Below the pieces are notes generated by a model. It saw only the letters and a program-made list of their open reading frames with translations. It had not been told where the DNA came from and ran no database searches. A stretch of DNA of 64,000 bases from Prado023 sp963788325 (GTDB lineage: Bacteria; Actinomycetota; Actinomycetes; S36-B12; CAIYMF01): the NCBI GenBank assembly GCA_963788325.1, contig CAWBGJ010000001.1, positions 207,818 through 271,817 on the forward strand, given 5' to 3'. A program made the translations under genes and the position numbers. Below, piece after piece: positions 18,400 through 29,951 of the stretch; the first letter of the stretch is position 1, and every line of letters begins with the position of its first letter.

Positions 18400-19653
18400 A
18401 TGTCGGGTACCCGCCGCACGCGCTCCCCAGTCCTGCAGGCACCGGGGCCACGCGCCCGGGCGGCGCTCGCCGGGCTGTGCGCCCTGGCGCTGCTGGCCGC
18501 CTGCAGCGCGGCGTCCGAACCGCCTGCCTCCCTGTCCACGCCTGCGGACCCCCCAGCGCCGTCCGGGTCCGCCTCGACGGCTGCGGCCGCACCCACAAGC
18601 CCGGAACCTACGATCGCTGACATCGCCGGCGTCGAGGTGACCACCGGAGTCGGGGGCTTCCAGACGCCGTGGGACCTGCGCTTCCTGCCGGACGGGACCC
18701 CGCTGGTCACCGAGCGCCCCGGGCAGCTGGCGGCGATCGTTGGCGGCCAGCGCAAGGTGGTGGCGACGGTGCCGGACGTGGTGGCCCAGGGTGAGGGCGG
18801 GCTGATGGGGCTGGCCCTGGACCCCGGGTTCGAGGACAACCGGCGGATCTACCTCTGCTACGCCTCGGGATCCAACGGCACCGTCGCGGACGTGCGGGTG
18901 GTGCGGTTCCGGCTGGCCGAGGGACTGGACGGGCTCAGCGACCCGACCCCGATCCTCACCGGGATTCCGGCCGGTGCGGGCAACCGGCACCTCGGGTGCC
19001 GTGTGGAGGTCGGCCCGGACCAGATGCTCTGGGTCACGGCCGGGGATGCCGTGCAGTCCCGCGCCCCGCAGGACCCCTCGCAGCGGGCCGGCAAGGTGCT
19101 GCGCGCAACCCTGACCGGCCTGCCGGCGCCGGCCAACCCGGGCGGTGACTGGGATCCCTACGTCTACACGCTCGGTCATCGCAACCTCCAGGGCCTGTCG
19201 TTCCGACCTGAGGACGGCACGCCGTTCAGCGTGGAGCACGGGACCGGCTGCGACGACGAGATCAACCGGCTGGTCGCCGGGGGCAACTACGGCTGGGACC
19301 CGGTCGGGCGGTTCGGCAGGTATGCCGAGGATGCCCCGATGACCGACCCGGACATCGAGGGTGCGCGCGGCGCCGTCTGGTCCAGCGGGTGCCCAACGAT
19401 CGCGCCCTCTGGTGCGGAGTTCATCACAGGAGCCCAGTGGGGTCAGTGGACCGGCGCGCTGGCCGTGGCCCTGCTCAAGGATCGCCAACTGCTGCTCGTC
19501 GGGATCGACGGGGATTCGGTGACCAGCACCCGGGCGGAGCTGGTCGGTGAACTGGGCCGGCTGCGGACTGTGCGCAACGCCCCGGACGGCAGCCTGTGGC
19601 TGACGGTGGACGCCAACCCGGGGTCGGTCGTGCGCGTGGTCCCGCAGGGGTGA
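18400..19653 (+). CDS. PQQ-dependent-type sugar dehydrogenase, lipoprotein
   Basis: This 417-residue protein has a lipoprotein signal peptide with the lipobox LLAAC (Cys near residue 35), a Ser/Ala/Pro-rich linker to about residue 68, and a six-bladed beta-propeller of the glucose/sorbosone dehydrogenase family. Motifs of the family are VTTGVGGFQTPWDLRFLPDG, EGGLMGLALDPGFEDN, YTLGHRNLQGLSFRPEDG and the cofactor/calcium region EHGTGCDDEINRLVAGGNYG. It probably oxidises an aldose on the outer face of the membrane. The substrate and the cofactor supply are not known, as no PQQ synthesis genes are seen here. It is divergent from gltB, with 112 bases between the starts. Confidence 0.88.
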   Translation: MSGTRRTRSPVLQAPGPRARAALAGLCALALLAACSAASEPPASLSTPADPPAPSGSASTAAAAPTSPEPTIADIAGVEVTTGVGGFQTPWDLRFLPDGTPLVTERPGQLAAIVGGQRKVVATVPDVVAQGEGGLMGLALDPGFEDNRRIYLCYASGSNGTVADVRVVRFRLAEGLDGLSDPTPILTGIPAGAGNRHLGCRVEVGPDQMLWVTAGDAVQSRAPQDPSQRAGKVLRATLTGLPAPANPGGDWDPYVYTLGHRNLQGLSFRPEDGTPFSVEHGTGCDDEINRLVAGGNYGWDPVGRFGRYAEDAPMTDPDIEGARGAVWSSGCPTIAPSGAEFITGAQWGQWTGALAVALLKDRQLLLVGIDGDSVTSTRAELVGELGRLRTVRNAPDGSLWLTVDANPGSVVRVVPQG

Positions 19654-19691
19654 GGTCGGCGCGATCCGCTCTCGTGGACCACGTCGCGTCG

Positions 19692-19721
19692 TTGTCCGGG
19701 CACCGACACCGCCCCTAGGCT
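19692..19721 (+). promoter_or_regulatory. Promoter of the kinase-aminotransferase gene
   Basis: TTGTCC (19692-19697), an 18-base spacer and TAGGCT (19716-19721) form a promoter. The GTG start follows the -10 box by six bases, so the mRNA is probably leaderless. Confidence 0.6.
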
Positions 19722-19727
19722 GCGCGT

Positions 19728-22647
19728 GTGACTGCACTGGACCGGGCACCCGTGCTGGACCTGACCACGGCACAGGCTCTGGTCACCGAGCTGTGGGGCC
19801 TGTCCGGGACGCAGCTGCGCGATCTGGCCAGCCATCAGGACCGCAACGTCCTAGTCGACTCCGGGGGCACGCGGTTCGTGCTCAAGGTGGCCAACTCGGC
19901 GGTCCCCGCCGAGGCACTCGATGCCCAGAACGCGGCGATGCTGGCGCTGGCCGACCTGCCCCTGCGCAGCCCAGTGCCGGTGGCCGCCCGCTCCGGCCAG
20001 CTGCGCACGCAGGTGGAGCTCCACGCCACGATGCACCACATCCGGATGCTCACGTGGGTGCCCGGGGATCCGTTGACGTCGCGCCCCCACCTGGCCGGCC
20101 CGACGGCCCGCAGCCTCGGCGCCCTGGCCGGGCAGGTCAGCGCCGCCCTGGCTGGATTCGACCATCCGGGCGCGCATGCCGACCAGCAGTGGGACGTGGC
20201 GCGCTCGGCGGTCGTGGTGGCCGATCTCGTCGACGCGCTCGACCCGCCGCTCGCGGTCCGGGTCCGCGCCTTGTGTGCGGCCGCCCACGACGCGATGGAG
20301 CCCGTCGCCGGCACCCTGCCCCGACAGGTGGTGCACGGTGACATCACCGACTTCAACGTGGTCAGCGACCCGGGGGTGGATGGCCGGCCCGTCCCTGCCG
20401 GGCTGATCGACTTCGGCGACCTCGTGCACACCTGGCGTGCCAGCGAGGTTGCTGTGACCATCTGCGCGCTCATGGCCAAGGACCACCGCGCCCCGCTTCG
20501 AGTCGCTGAGGATGTCCTCGCCGGCTACCTGGGGGTGGCACCCTTGGACGACACCGAGATCGAGGCCCTGTGGCCGATGGTCACCGCGCGTGCGTGCGCC
20601 GGGCTGGTCAGCACCGCCCACCAACTGCTCAGCGAGCCGGACAACGCCTACCTGCACGAGAACCTGGCGGTGGACCGGGCCGCCTTCGAGGTGGTCGAGT
20701 CCCTCGGGCTGGCGCTGGGCACCCAGGCCATGCACCGTGCGTCCGGCCGCCCGGCTGCGCCCCTGCCGACGATGCCGGTCCGGACCCCGATGCTCCCCCA
20801 GGTGGACCACTGGGTCGACGTGGACCTCTCGAGCACCTCAGCCCTGCTCGACGAGGGTGCGTGGCTGGACCCGGGCGCGCTGCGCGCAGCGGTCCTCGCG
20901 CAGGTCGGGGCACTGCCCAGCGGCACCGTGGGGGTGATCCCGCACGGTCAGGGGCACCCGCACCGAGCGCCGGCCTACGCGCTGACCGAGCCGGCGACGG
21001 TGCACCTCGGGGTGGACGTGCTCCTACCCCGGGGCAGCACGCTGAGCGCGCCCTGGGCCGGTGCGCTGGTCGCCGACGAACCGTGGGTGACCCGCCTGGT
21101 CGGCGACGAGGGCTGGGACGTCGTCCTGGCTGGGACCCGACCGCTGCGGACCTCCGGTGCCCGGGTCGAGCCCGGGGCCGCGATCGCGGAGGTCACGCGC
21201 TCCCGCGACCCGGCCCTGCCCGACCACGTCCATCTCGTGGTGCTGCCCACGGGGATGTCGGCGCCGACTCATGTGCCGGCCTCCCAGGCCGACCTCTGGC
21301 GTGCCCTGTGCCCGGACCCGGCGCCGCTTCTGGCCCTGCCCGCCGCGGCGGCGAACGCCGACCCGCAGGGCCTGATGCGCCGCAGGCATGCGGTGCTCGC
21401 CGATGTCCAGGAGCACGACCTGGGCCGACCCACCCGAGGTGGAACGCGGCTGGCGGCACCACCTGGTCGACGTCTCCGGCCGGGTGTACCTCGACGGGAT
21501 CAACAACGTCGCGGTGCTCGGCCACAGCCACCCGGCGGTGGCCGGGGCGGTCCAGCGAGCGCTGCGGACGCTGAACACGAACTCCCGGTTCCACTACGCC
21601 GCGCACGTGGAGTTCGCCGAGAGGCTGGTGGCCACGATGCCCGCCGGGCTCGACCGGGTGTTCCTGCTCAGTTCGGGGTCCGAGGCCGTGGACCTCGCCC
21701 TGCGCCTGGCGCGGGTGCACACCGGCGCCCACGACACGATTGCGCTGCGCACGGCCTATCACGGGTGGACCACCGCCGCCGACGAGGTGTCCAGCGCCCT
21801 GATGGACAACCCACGGGCCCTGACGACTAGGCCGCCGTGGGTACACCTGGCCGAGCCGCCCAACCTGTACCGGGGGCCGTTCACCGGCCCGGACGCGGGG
21901 CAGCGCTACGCCGAGGATGTGGTGCGGATCCTGGCGGAGCTGGCCGGGAGTGGGCGCCGCCCCGCAGCGTTCATCTGCGAGACGCTCAACGGGAACGCCG
22001 GGGGCATCGAGCTCCCCCCGGACTACCTACCCGCCGTGTACGCGCAGGTGCGCGGCGCCGGGGGTGTGGTGATCGCCGACGAGGTGCAGGTGGGCTACGG
22101 CCGGCTGGGGTCGCACTTCTGGGGCTTCGAGATGTTCGACGTGGTACCCGACATCGTGTGCCTGGCCAAGGCCACGGGCAACGGCTACCCGGTCTCGGCG
22201 GTCGTGTGCACGTCGGCCATCGCACGATCGTTCGCCGCGGAGGGGTCGCTGTTCGCCTCGATGGGGGGCACCCCGGCCGGGGCAGCCGCAGCCAGCGCCA
22301 CCCTGGCGGCCCTGCGCGAGGAGGACCTCATGGGCAATGCGGCCGCCATGGGCGCCCGGTTGCGCGCCGGGCTGGTGAGCCTCGTGGAGCGCCACGAGAT
22401 GGCCGGCGCGGTGCACGGGCGGGGCCTGTACCTCGGTCTGGAGATCGTCACCGACAAGGCCACGCGCCGCCCGGCGACGCGGGCCACGGACGCGCTGTGC
22501 GAACGGCTGCTGGGCCTGGGCGTCGTCATGGCTGCGACCGGCGACCACAGCAACGTGCTCAAGGTCAAGCCGCCGCTGTGCATCGACGAGGCGGGCGTCG
22601 ACTTCCTGCTCGAGGCCCTCGAGGTGGCGTTCAGCGAGGGCTGGTGA
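19728..22647 (+). pseudogene. Fusion of APH-type kinase, M23-like domain and class III aminotransferase, one frameshift
   Basis: Three domains form one protein of about 972 residues. An aminoglycoside-phosphotransferase-fold kinase comes first (residues 1-345; VHGDITDFNVV near 203, LIDFGD near 227). A beta-rich M23-peptidase-like domain follows (HLGVDV near 424, HVHLVVL near 499). A class III PLP-dependent aminotransferase is last (SSGSEAVDLALRLARVHTG; DEVQVGYGR; likely PLP lysine in CLAKATGNGYP near 814). A kinase fused to this type of aminotransferase is known in bacteria and pointed to the hydroxylysine kinase/phospholyase pathway (AGPHD1 and AGXT2L families), so phosphorylation then ammonia-phosphate elimination of an amino alcohol is a good guess. 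One extra base near 21420 puts the aminotransferase in another frame; both parts are otherwise intact. Confidence 0.83.
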
Positions 22648-22671
22648 CGCGCGCGACCCCCGCCGCTGCCG

Positions 22672-23592
22672 TCAGCGCGCGCCGGACTCCTGCTCGTCGG
22701 AATCCTGCCGCTCATCCTGATCCTGCTGCTCGCCGCTGTGGGCCCGCCGCAGGGCAGCGGCGGGCTCCCGGCCCGGCTGCCGGCGAGCGCTGATCACGAA
22801 GTAGGCCACGGCCCCCATCCCCACCAGCACGGACGTGAACACGTTGATCCGGATCCCGTCGATCTGCGTCGCTGGGTCGATGCGCAGCAGTTCCATCCCG
22901 AGCCTGCCCACACAGTAGGCAGCGACGTACAGCGCGAAGGCGCGTCCATGTCCCAGTGTGAAGCGCCGGTCAGCCCAGGCCACCAGGATCGCCACGGCCA
23001 CCAACCAGAGCGACTCGTAGAGGAACGTCGGATGGAACGTGGCGTACTGCTCGTACCCGGCGGGCCGATTCACAGGGTCGATCTCCAGGGCCCAGGGCAG
23101 CTCCGTGGGCTTGCCGAACAACTCCTGGTTGAACCAGTTGCCCCAACGGCCCAGTGCCTGGGCCAGCGGGACCCCCACCGCCAGCGCGTCGGCGAAGGGC
23201 GGCAGTGGGACGCCTTGTCGCCGGCAGCCGATCCACGCACCGACAGAGCCCAGGGCGATCGCGCCCCAGATGCCCAAGCCGCCGGACCAGACCGCCAGTG
23301 CCGCCACGAAGCCCGATCCGCCCGCGCCGAAGTACGTGGGCCAGTCGGTCAGGACATGGTAGATCCGCCCGCCGATGATGCCGAAGGGCACCGCCCAGAT
23401 GGCCACGTCGTAGACCAGGCCCCGTTCACCGCCTCGGGCCACCCAGCGCCGGTCCCCGGACCACATCGCCACGACGATGCCAGCCAGGATGCACAGCGCG
23501 TAGGCGCGCAGCGGGAAGGGCCCGAGGTACCAGACCGACTGGTCCGGGCTGGGGATCGATGCCGGGAGCGACAGGACCGGGGTGGGAGTCAC
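22672..23592 (-). CDS. lgt: Prolipoprotein diacylglyceryl transferase
   Basis: Lgt transfers diacylglycerol to the lipobox cysteine of prolipoproteins in the membrane. The 306-residue protein has about seven transmembrane helices and the Lgt signature GRWGNWFNQELFGKP, with Arg and Asn/Glu residues of the active site. The C-terminal 35 residues are highly charged (Gln, Glu, Asp, Arg), which is common in actinobacterial Lgt. The GTG start overlaps the stop of the DsbA-like gene by four bases. Substrates in this window include the two lipoproteins at 18.4 and 61.4 kb. Confidence 0.96.
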   Translation of the reverse strand: MTPTPVLSLPASIPSPDQSVWYLGPFPLRAYALCILAGIVVAMWSGDRRWVARGGERGLVYDVAIWAVPFGIIGGRIYHVLTDWPTYFGAGGSGFVAALAVWSGGLGIWGAIALGSVGAWIGCRRQGVPLPPFADALAVGVPLAQALGRWGNWFNQELFGKPTELPWALEIDPVNRPAGYEQYATFHPTFLYESLWLVAVAILVAWADRRFTLGHGRAFALYVAAYCVGRLGMELLRIDPATQIDGIRINVFTSVLVGMGAVAYFVISARRQPGREPAAALRRAHSGEQQDQDERQDSDEQESGAR

Positions 23593-24437
23593 TGGGCGGT
23601 CGCGGCGTCGATCTTCTCGGTCATCAGGGCCACGTCAGCCAGGTCTGACGAGCTGATCTCCACCCCGTTGAGGTAGGCCGTGGGCGTACCTCCGGCGCCG
23701 GACTCGGAGAACGCCTGGTTGCTGTTCGCAGACCACGCGAGGTAGGTCCCAGCCTCCACGCAGGTGGTGAAGGTGGTCAGGTCCTCACCTGCGATGCCGA
23801 CCGTCGTGCCGAGGTCGATCAGCTGCTGGTCGGAGAACCCGACGCCCTCCTCAGCGGGCTGGATGGCGAAGATCGCTGAGTGGTACTCGGCGGTCCTGTC
23901 GGCGTCCACTGCGCACCCCCAGGCGCTGGTCGCCCGCGCCGAGGAGTTCGGGTTGCCGTTGGCGGCGTTGGGCTGCGTGAGGCCGTTGTCCAGGAAGGTC
24001 GCGGGCCGGTACAGCAGCTTGACCCGACCCTCGTCGGCCAGGGCCTTGATGCCGTCGGCGGAGGCTGCCTCCACCTGCGCGCACGCCGGGCACTGGAAGT
24101 CCTCCCAGATCTCCAGGGTCGGCAGCTTTGCCTCATCGGCCGATGTCCAGCCGGCCCCGTAGGGAACCCCGTAGGTCGGCGCGGTCACCCCGGTCGGAAG
24201 GGCAGCATTCGGGTCCGCCGTGGGCGCGGGCGTGCCCCCGTTGGCCGTGTTGTCGTCCTGGCCGGCGAAGAAGCCGACAGCGAGCAACCCGCCGACGATC
24301 AGCAGCACGACGATGCCGCCCACGATCCGGATCAACCGTTCGCGGCGACGTTCGGCGGCCTCCGTCTCGGCGCGCGCCTGATCGGCGAGCTGCTTGGGCG
24401 TCATACCCGACTTGGGCTTGTCCTTCTCGGCTGCCAT
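23589..24437 (-). CDS. DsbA-family thiol-disulfide oxidoreductase, membrane-anchored
   Basis: This 282-residue protein has a charged cytoplasmic N terminus with a possible coiled coil (about 12-35), one transmembrane anchor (about 36-57, RIVGGIVVLLIVGGLLAVGFFAG), a linker, and an extracytoplasmic thioredoxin fold of the DsbA type. The active-site motif is CPAC at 116-119 in LEIWEDFQCPACAQVE, and the cis-Pro loop is GGTPTAYLNG. The ATG at 24437 follows a GGAGGT site. It probably oxidises secreted proteins and is itself re-oxidised by the VKOR protein encoded divergently at 24.7 kb. A TAATCT -10 box lies at 24466-24461. Confidence 0.93.
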   Translation of the reverse strand: MAAEKDKPKSGMTPKQLADQARAETEAAERRRERLIRIVGGIVVLLIVGGLLAVGFFAGQDDNTANGGTPAPTADPNAALPTGVTAPTYGVPYGAGWTSADEAKLPTLEIWEDFQCPACAQVEAASADGIKALADEGRVKLLYRPATFLDNGLTQPNAANGNPNSSARATSAWGCAVDADRTAEYHSAIFAIQPAEEGVGFSDQQLIDLGTTVGIAGEDLTTFTTCVEAGTYLAWSANSNQAFSESGAGGTPTAYLNGVEISSSDLADVALMTEKIDAATAQ

Positions 24438-24686
24438 GGCCACCTCCGTGAGTCTGGGCAAGATTACCCGAATTGCCGCGGATCGGACTCGACCGGCGTT
24501 GACCGCGCGTGCCGGACCCGGCACTGCGCCCCAGCCGGTCCCCGTGCGGCTGCCGTGTCGCGGGCTCCGCGCTCAACTACCATCGGGATGCCGGGGGGCA
24601 CCCGCACCCGGGCAACGCCCGGGCCAGCGCTCCGGAGCCTGCCCCCCCGTCTCCCGCACGACGGATCGATCAAGGGAGTTCCTGCC

Positions 24687-25298
24687 GTGGCCATGCGCAC
24701 CGACACCAGCACCCCGACGCGCCCGACCCCCCAGACTCGGCACACGGGCGCGTACCTCGCCCTGCTGGTCTCCGGGGCCCTCGGGCTGTGGGCGTCGCTG
24801 GTGCTGGCCATCGACGCCCTGGCCCTGGCCGAGGATCCCCTGGCCGACCTGTCGTGCAACATCTCCTCGACGATCTCGTGCGCTGCTGTCGGAGTCACCT
24901 GGCAGGCCAGCCTGCTGGGGTTCCCGAACGCGTTCATCGGCCTGATGGGCGAGCCGGTCGTGGTCACCCTCGGTGTGGCCGGGCTGGCTGGGGTGCGGTT
25001 CCCGCGCTGGTTCATGCTGTGCGCCCAGGCCGCGCTGACGGTGGGCCTGGGCTTCGCGGTGTGGTTGTTCGCCCAGTCGTACTTCGTCATCGGGGCGATC
25101 TGCCCCTGGTGCACCGTGCTCTACCTCACCTCGGTCACCGCCTTCGCGGCCATCACCCGGATCACCATCCTCGATGGCCTGTACGGGCCATCCGTACGGG
25201 AACGGTGCGAACGCCCGCTGCGCCTCGGGGTGGACGTCGCGGTGGCGGTGCTCATCCTCGCGGTCGTCGCGGCGATGGTGGTCTACAAGTACTTCTGA
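24687..25298 (+). CDS. VKOR-family disulfide bond oxidoreductase
   Basis: This 203-residue membrane protein has four to five transmembrane helices. The vitamin K epoxide reductase cysteines are present: a loop pair C57 and C65 (DLSCNISSTISCAAVG) and the quinone-side CPWC motif at 139-142 (GAICPWCTVLY). In actinobacteria VKOR replaces DsbB and passes electrons from DsbA-like proteins to quinones. The GTG at 24687 is chosen because GGGAG lies eight bases before it; an ATG two codons later is the alternative. It is divergent from the DsbA-like gene. Confidence 0.93.
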   Translation: MAMRTDTSTPTRPTPQTRHTGAYLALLVSGALGLWASLVLAIDALALAEDPLADLSCNISSTISCAAVGVTWQASLLGFPNAFIGLMGEPVVVTLGVAGLAGVRFPRWFMLCAQAALTVGLGFAVWLFAQSYFVIGAICPWCTVLYLTSVTAFAAITRITILDGLYGPSVRERCERPLRLGVDVAVAVLILAVVAAMVVYKYF

Positions 25299-25651
25299 CC
25301 CCCCGGCCTGCGCCTGTGCGGGGCGGGTCCTGTGATCCGATGCACACCTGTGGCCCGCAAGGCGCTACCGTATGGGCACTGATCCGTGGCGACGGGAGTC
25401 CTTGCCCACTCATGGACGACGCCGCACGGACGGTGCACCGACCACCTGCTCTCGGTCGGACCGGCCCTCCGGGGCCACGTCGTCGGGGCTCCCCCGCACC
25501 GGTCCGCACGGACCCGTGGGGCTGCTGTCCTTCTTCGCAGCCAGCGGGCCGTCACGGCCAGCGCTGGTTGCGTTGATCCTCGGCCGCAGGAGTGTGCATG
25601 GGTCCAGCACCCCGCGCATGAAAGCGCCGAACACTGCAAGGGGAGGTCTCC
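25299..25651 (+). other. 353-base gap with a strong hairpin, possible leader of the helicase gene
   Basis: No protein of known family is visible here. A candidate -10 box TACCGT at about 25366-25371 would give a leader of about 275 bases before the helicase start. Within it, CACCGGTCCG (25497-25506) and CGGACCCGTG (25509-25518) pair with one mismatch, and the outer CCCC/GGGG bases extend the stem. The hairpin could be structural RNA or a premature terminator. Confidence 0.4.
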
Positions 25652-27773
25652 TTGGCTCGTCAAGGCCAGCGTCGGTCCACTGCGCAACGCAGTGCCCCGC
25701 GTACGCAGGGGCGCGCCCAGCCACGCCACAACGAGGGCCTGATCCCCGTGCTCGCCCAGGAGGTCCGCGCCGTCGAGGCGGCCGTGCAGCGCGGCTCGGT
25801 CAAGCCGTCAGTGCGCACCAAGTTCCAGGTCGTCGCGCTGCTCGTGCGCCAGGAACGCGCCCGGGTCAAGGCCGACAGCTCGAGCACCGAGTCGCACCGC
25901 GGGCAGGAGCGAAGCGACTCGACGGGATCGCCACCATCCTGGCCACAACTGCCGCGCGCCGGCCCTCCCTGCTGGCGCTGCTCGCTGAGGACGCCGAGGT
26001 CTCGGAGATCGGCCAGGGCGCTCATGATCGAGATGCTCCAGGAGGCCGGATCAGCCCCCCGCTGAGCTCACCGCGCCGGTCGAGCCCGAGACACCGGAGC
26101 CGCCCGACGAGCGGTCGTGCCGCAGGCCATTGTCTCGCGGCAGCTGGCCAACCCCTTCCTCGCGCCGGACTTCGCCGCCGCCCAGGAAGGCCGGGTCAGC
26201 GCCCAGCGGCTGGCCGGCTGGGAACTGCTCGGCCCGTTGTTCCGCTCGTTCGAGTACGGCGGCAGCGGGGCGACCTCGTGCATGCCACTGCCCGCCCCGG
26301 TCCCGGTGCCGGTGCCCGGGGCGCTGAGCCTGATGGCCACCAGGCGCAGGTGGTGGCCGCCGCAGCGCAGGGGCATCGCACCTTCCTGCTGGCCGACGAG
26401 CCGGCTTCGGCAAGACCGCCCAGGCGCTGCTGGCGGCCCAGGCCGCGGACGCCTACCCCCTGCTCGTAGTCGTGCCCAACGTGGTGAAGACCAACTCGGC
26501 CCGTGAGGCGGGGCTGTGGACACCGAACCGACCCGCGACCGTCGTGCATGGCGACGGCGACACGATCGACGGCTTCGCCGACATCGTCATCGTGAACTAC
26601 GAGATCCTCGACCGGCACCTGGGCTGGATGAGCGGCTCGGCTTCCGCGGGATGGTCGTCGACGAGGCGCACTTCATCAAGGACAAGTCCTCGCAGCGCTC
26701 GCAGCACGTCCTGGAGATCTCGGCCCGCATCCGCTCCCGGATCAGCCGGCCGCTGCTCATGGCGCTGACCGGAACTCCGCTGATCAACGACATCGAGGAC
26801 TTCCGCGCCATCTGGCAGTTCCTGGGCTGGATCGATGACACCAAGCCCGTGGGCACACTCATGGCCGAGCTCGAGTCCCACGGACTCGTTCCGGGCGACC
26901 CTGGCTTCACGGCCACGGCGCGTCGCACCGTCACGGACATGGGGATCGTGCGGCGCCGCAAGATCGACGTGGCCGCCGACATCCCCGCACGCCGGGTGGC
27001 CGACCTGCCCGTCGAGCTCGACGACGACGCCGGCCGCTCCATCCGCGCGGCCGAGCGAGAGCTGGCCACCCGGCTGGTCGCGCGCTACGACGACGCCCTG
27101 CTCCGGCGCAGCGCAGGGGCCACCGTCGAGGGCGTCGACCACGAACTGGTTCGGCGGGTGGCCGCGTGGGAGCGCGAGGACGCCAACGATGCCGCAGCCG
27201 GTGAGAACGTGTTCAGCATGATGCGCCGGATCGGCCAGGCCAAGTCCGGGCTCGCCGCGGACTACGCGGCCCAGCTGGCGCGCAACGTGGGCAAGGTCGT
27301 GTTCTTCGCCAAGCACATCGACGTCATGGACACCGCGGAGGCAGCTCTTCGCCCAGCGCGGCATCAGGTACTGCTCGATCCGCGGCAACCAGAGCACCAA
27401 GGTGCGCCAGGCGAACGTCGATGCGTTCGTCAACGACCCCGATGTGGCAGTCGCGGTCTGCTCGCTGACCGCGGCCGGGGTCGGGCTGAACCTGCAGGTC
27501 GCGTCCAACATGGTCCTCGCAGAGCTGTCGTGGACGGACGCCGAGCAGACCCAGGCGATCGACCGGATCCACCGCATCGGCCAGGCCGAGCCCGTGACCG
27601 CCTGGCGGATCATCGCCGCCCAGACCATCGACGCGAGGATCGCCGAGCTGATCGACGGCAAGGCCAACCTCGCCGCACGCGCACTCGACGGGTCCGACGA
27701 GGAGGCGACCTCAGCCGATGTCCAGCTCGAGGCACTCATCAGCCTCCTGACCGATGCGCTGGAGGCCCGGTAG
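25652..27773 (+). pseudogene. SNF2/DEAD-box-type helicase, many frameshifts
   Basis: The pieces together make a protein of about 707 residues matching an actinobacterial SNF2-like DEAD/DEAH helicase: a basic N terminus (MARQGQRRSTAQRSAPRTQG), a linker domain (SRQLANPFLAPDF), the P-loop near 26400 (LLADEP then GKTAQALLAAQ), the DEAH-type VVDEAHF near 26655, LLMALTGTPLIND, and helicase C motifs CSLTAAGVGLNLQVAS and QAIDRIHRIGQ. The TTG start is supported by a GGGGAGG site five bases upstream. The frame changes near 25910, 26017, 26057, 26112, 26337, 26402, 26630 and 27340. Sequence between breaks is well conserved, so these may be sequencing errors rather than decay. It is likely an ATP-driven nucleic-acid translocase; its target is unknown. 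Confidence 0.85.
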
Positions 27774-27850
27774 CCATCCGTCCCTTCGCGGCGCTGCCGC
27801 TCACGTACGCCTATCAACCACAACTCGGCGTTCGGGCCCGGACCGGCCGT

Positions 27851-27869
27851 CAGCGGCGCCCAGCCGCTG
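27851..27869. terminator. Bidirectional hairpin between helicase and trpA
   Basis: CAGCGGC and GCCGCTG form a perfect 7-bp stem around a 5-base loop, between two converging genes. There is no U tract, which is common for high-GC actinobacterial terminators. Confidence 0.55.
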
Positions 27870-27884
27870 CGACCGCACGCTCGC

Positions 27885-28697
27885 TCAGCCCTGCGCGGCC
27901 CGGACCTCGCCACGCACGCCGGCGGCCAGTTCGCGGGCAAGTTCGCTGACCGAGGCCAACGCCTCCGCGTGGTCCGCAGCGGCCAGGATCCCGGCGATGA
28001 ACGCCGAACCGACGATCACGCCGTCGGCGTACTGGGCGACCTCGGCGGCCTGCGCCCCCGTCGAGACGCCCAACCCAACCGCAACGGGCAGGTCGGTGAC
28101 CGCGCGTACCCGCGCCACCAGCTCTCGGGCACCGGAACCCACACTCGCCCGAGCACCGGTGACGCCCATCGTCGAGGCGGCGTACACGAATCCGCTGGTC
28201 ACCGCGGCCACGCCGGCGATCCGTTCGTCCGTGCTCGACGGGGCCACGAGGAACACCCGCTCCACGCCCGCGGCATCGGTGGCCGCGCACCAGTCGGCGG
28301 CCTCCTCGGGGATCAGGTCCGGGGTGATCACCCCGGTGCCACCGGCAGCCCGCAGGCGCGCCGCGAACGACTCGACACCGATCCGCTCGATGGGGTTCCA
28401 GTAGGACATGACCAGGGTCGGGGCGCCGGTCGCAGCCACCGCCGCGACGGTGTCGAACACGTGGCTCACCGTGGACCCGGCGACCAGCGACTCGGTGCAC
28501 CGCCGCCTGGATGGTCGGGCCGTCCATGAGCGGGTCGGAGTAGGGCAGACCCACCTCGACGATGTCCACGCCCGCCGACACCATCGCGACCGCCAACGAG
28601 ATGCCCTGCGCCTGCGTGGGGAACCCGCTGGGCAGGTAGCCGACCAGCGCCGCGCGGCCCTGGGCTCGCGCCCGGGCGAACGCCTCCTGCAGCGCGC

Positions 28698-28701
<4 letters not shown>
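27885..28701 (-). pseudogene. trpA: Tryptophan synthase alpha chain, one frameshift
   Basis: TrpA cleaves indole-3-glycerol phosphate to indole. The start MSALQEAFARARAQGRAALV, followed by GYLPSGFP and VDIVEVGLPYSDPLMDGPTIQAA, is the normal N terminus with its catalytic Glu and Asp. The rest (SHVFDTVAAVAA; LVMSYWNPIERIG; ADGVIVGSAFI) is in another frame. The frame changes at about 28491, where one extra base fits (VHR to SLVAGST). The total length is one base more than a multiple of three and would otherwise give 271 residues. The ATG overlaps the trpB stop by four bases. A sequence error is likely because the whole family pattern is kept. Confidence 0.92.
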
Positions 28702-29947
<1,246 letters not shown>

Positions 29948-29951
<4 letters not shown>

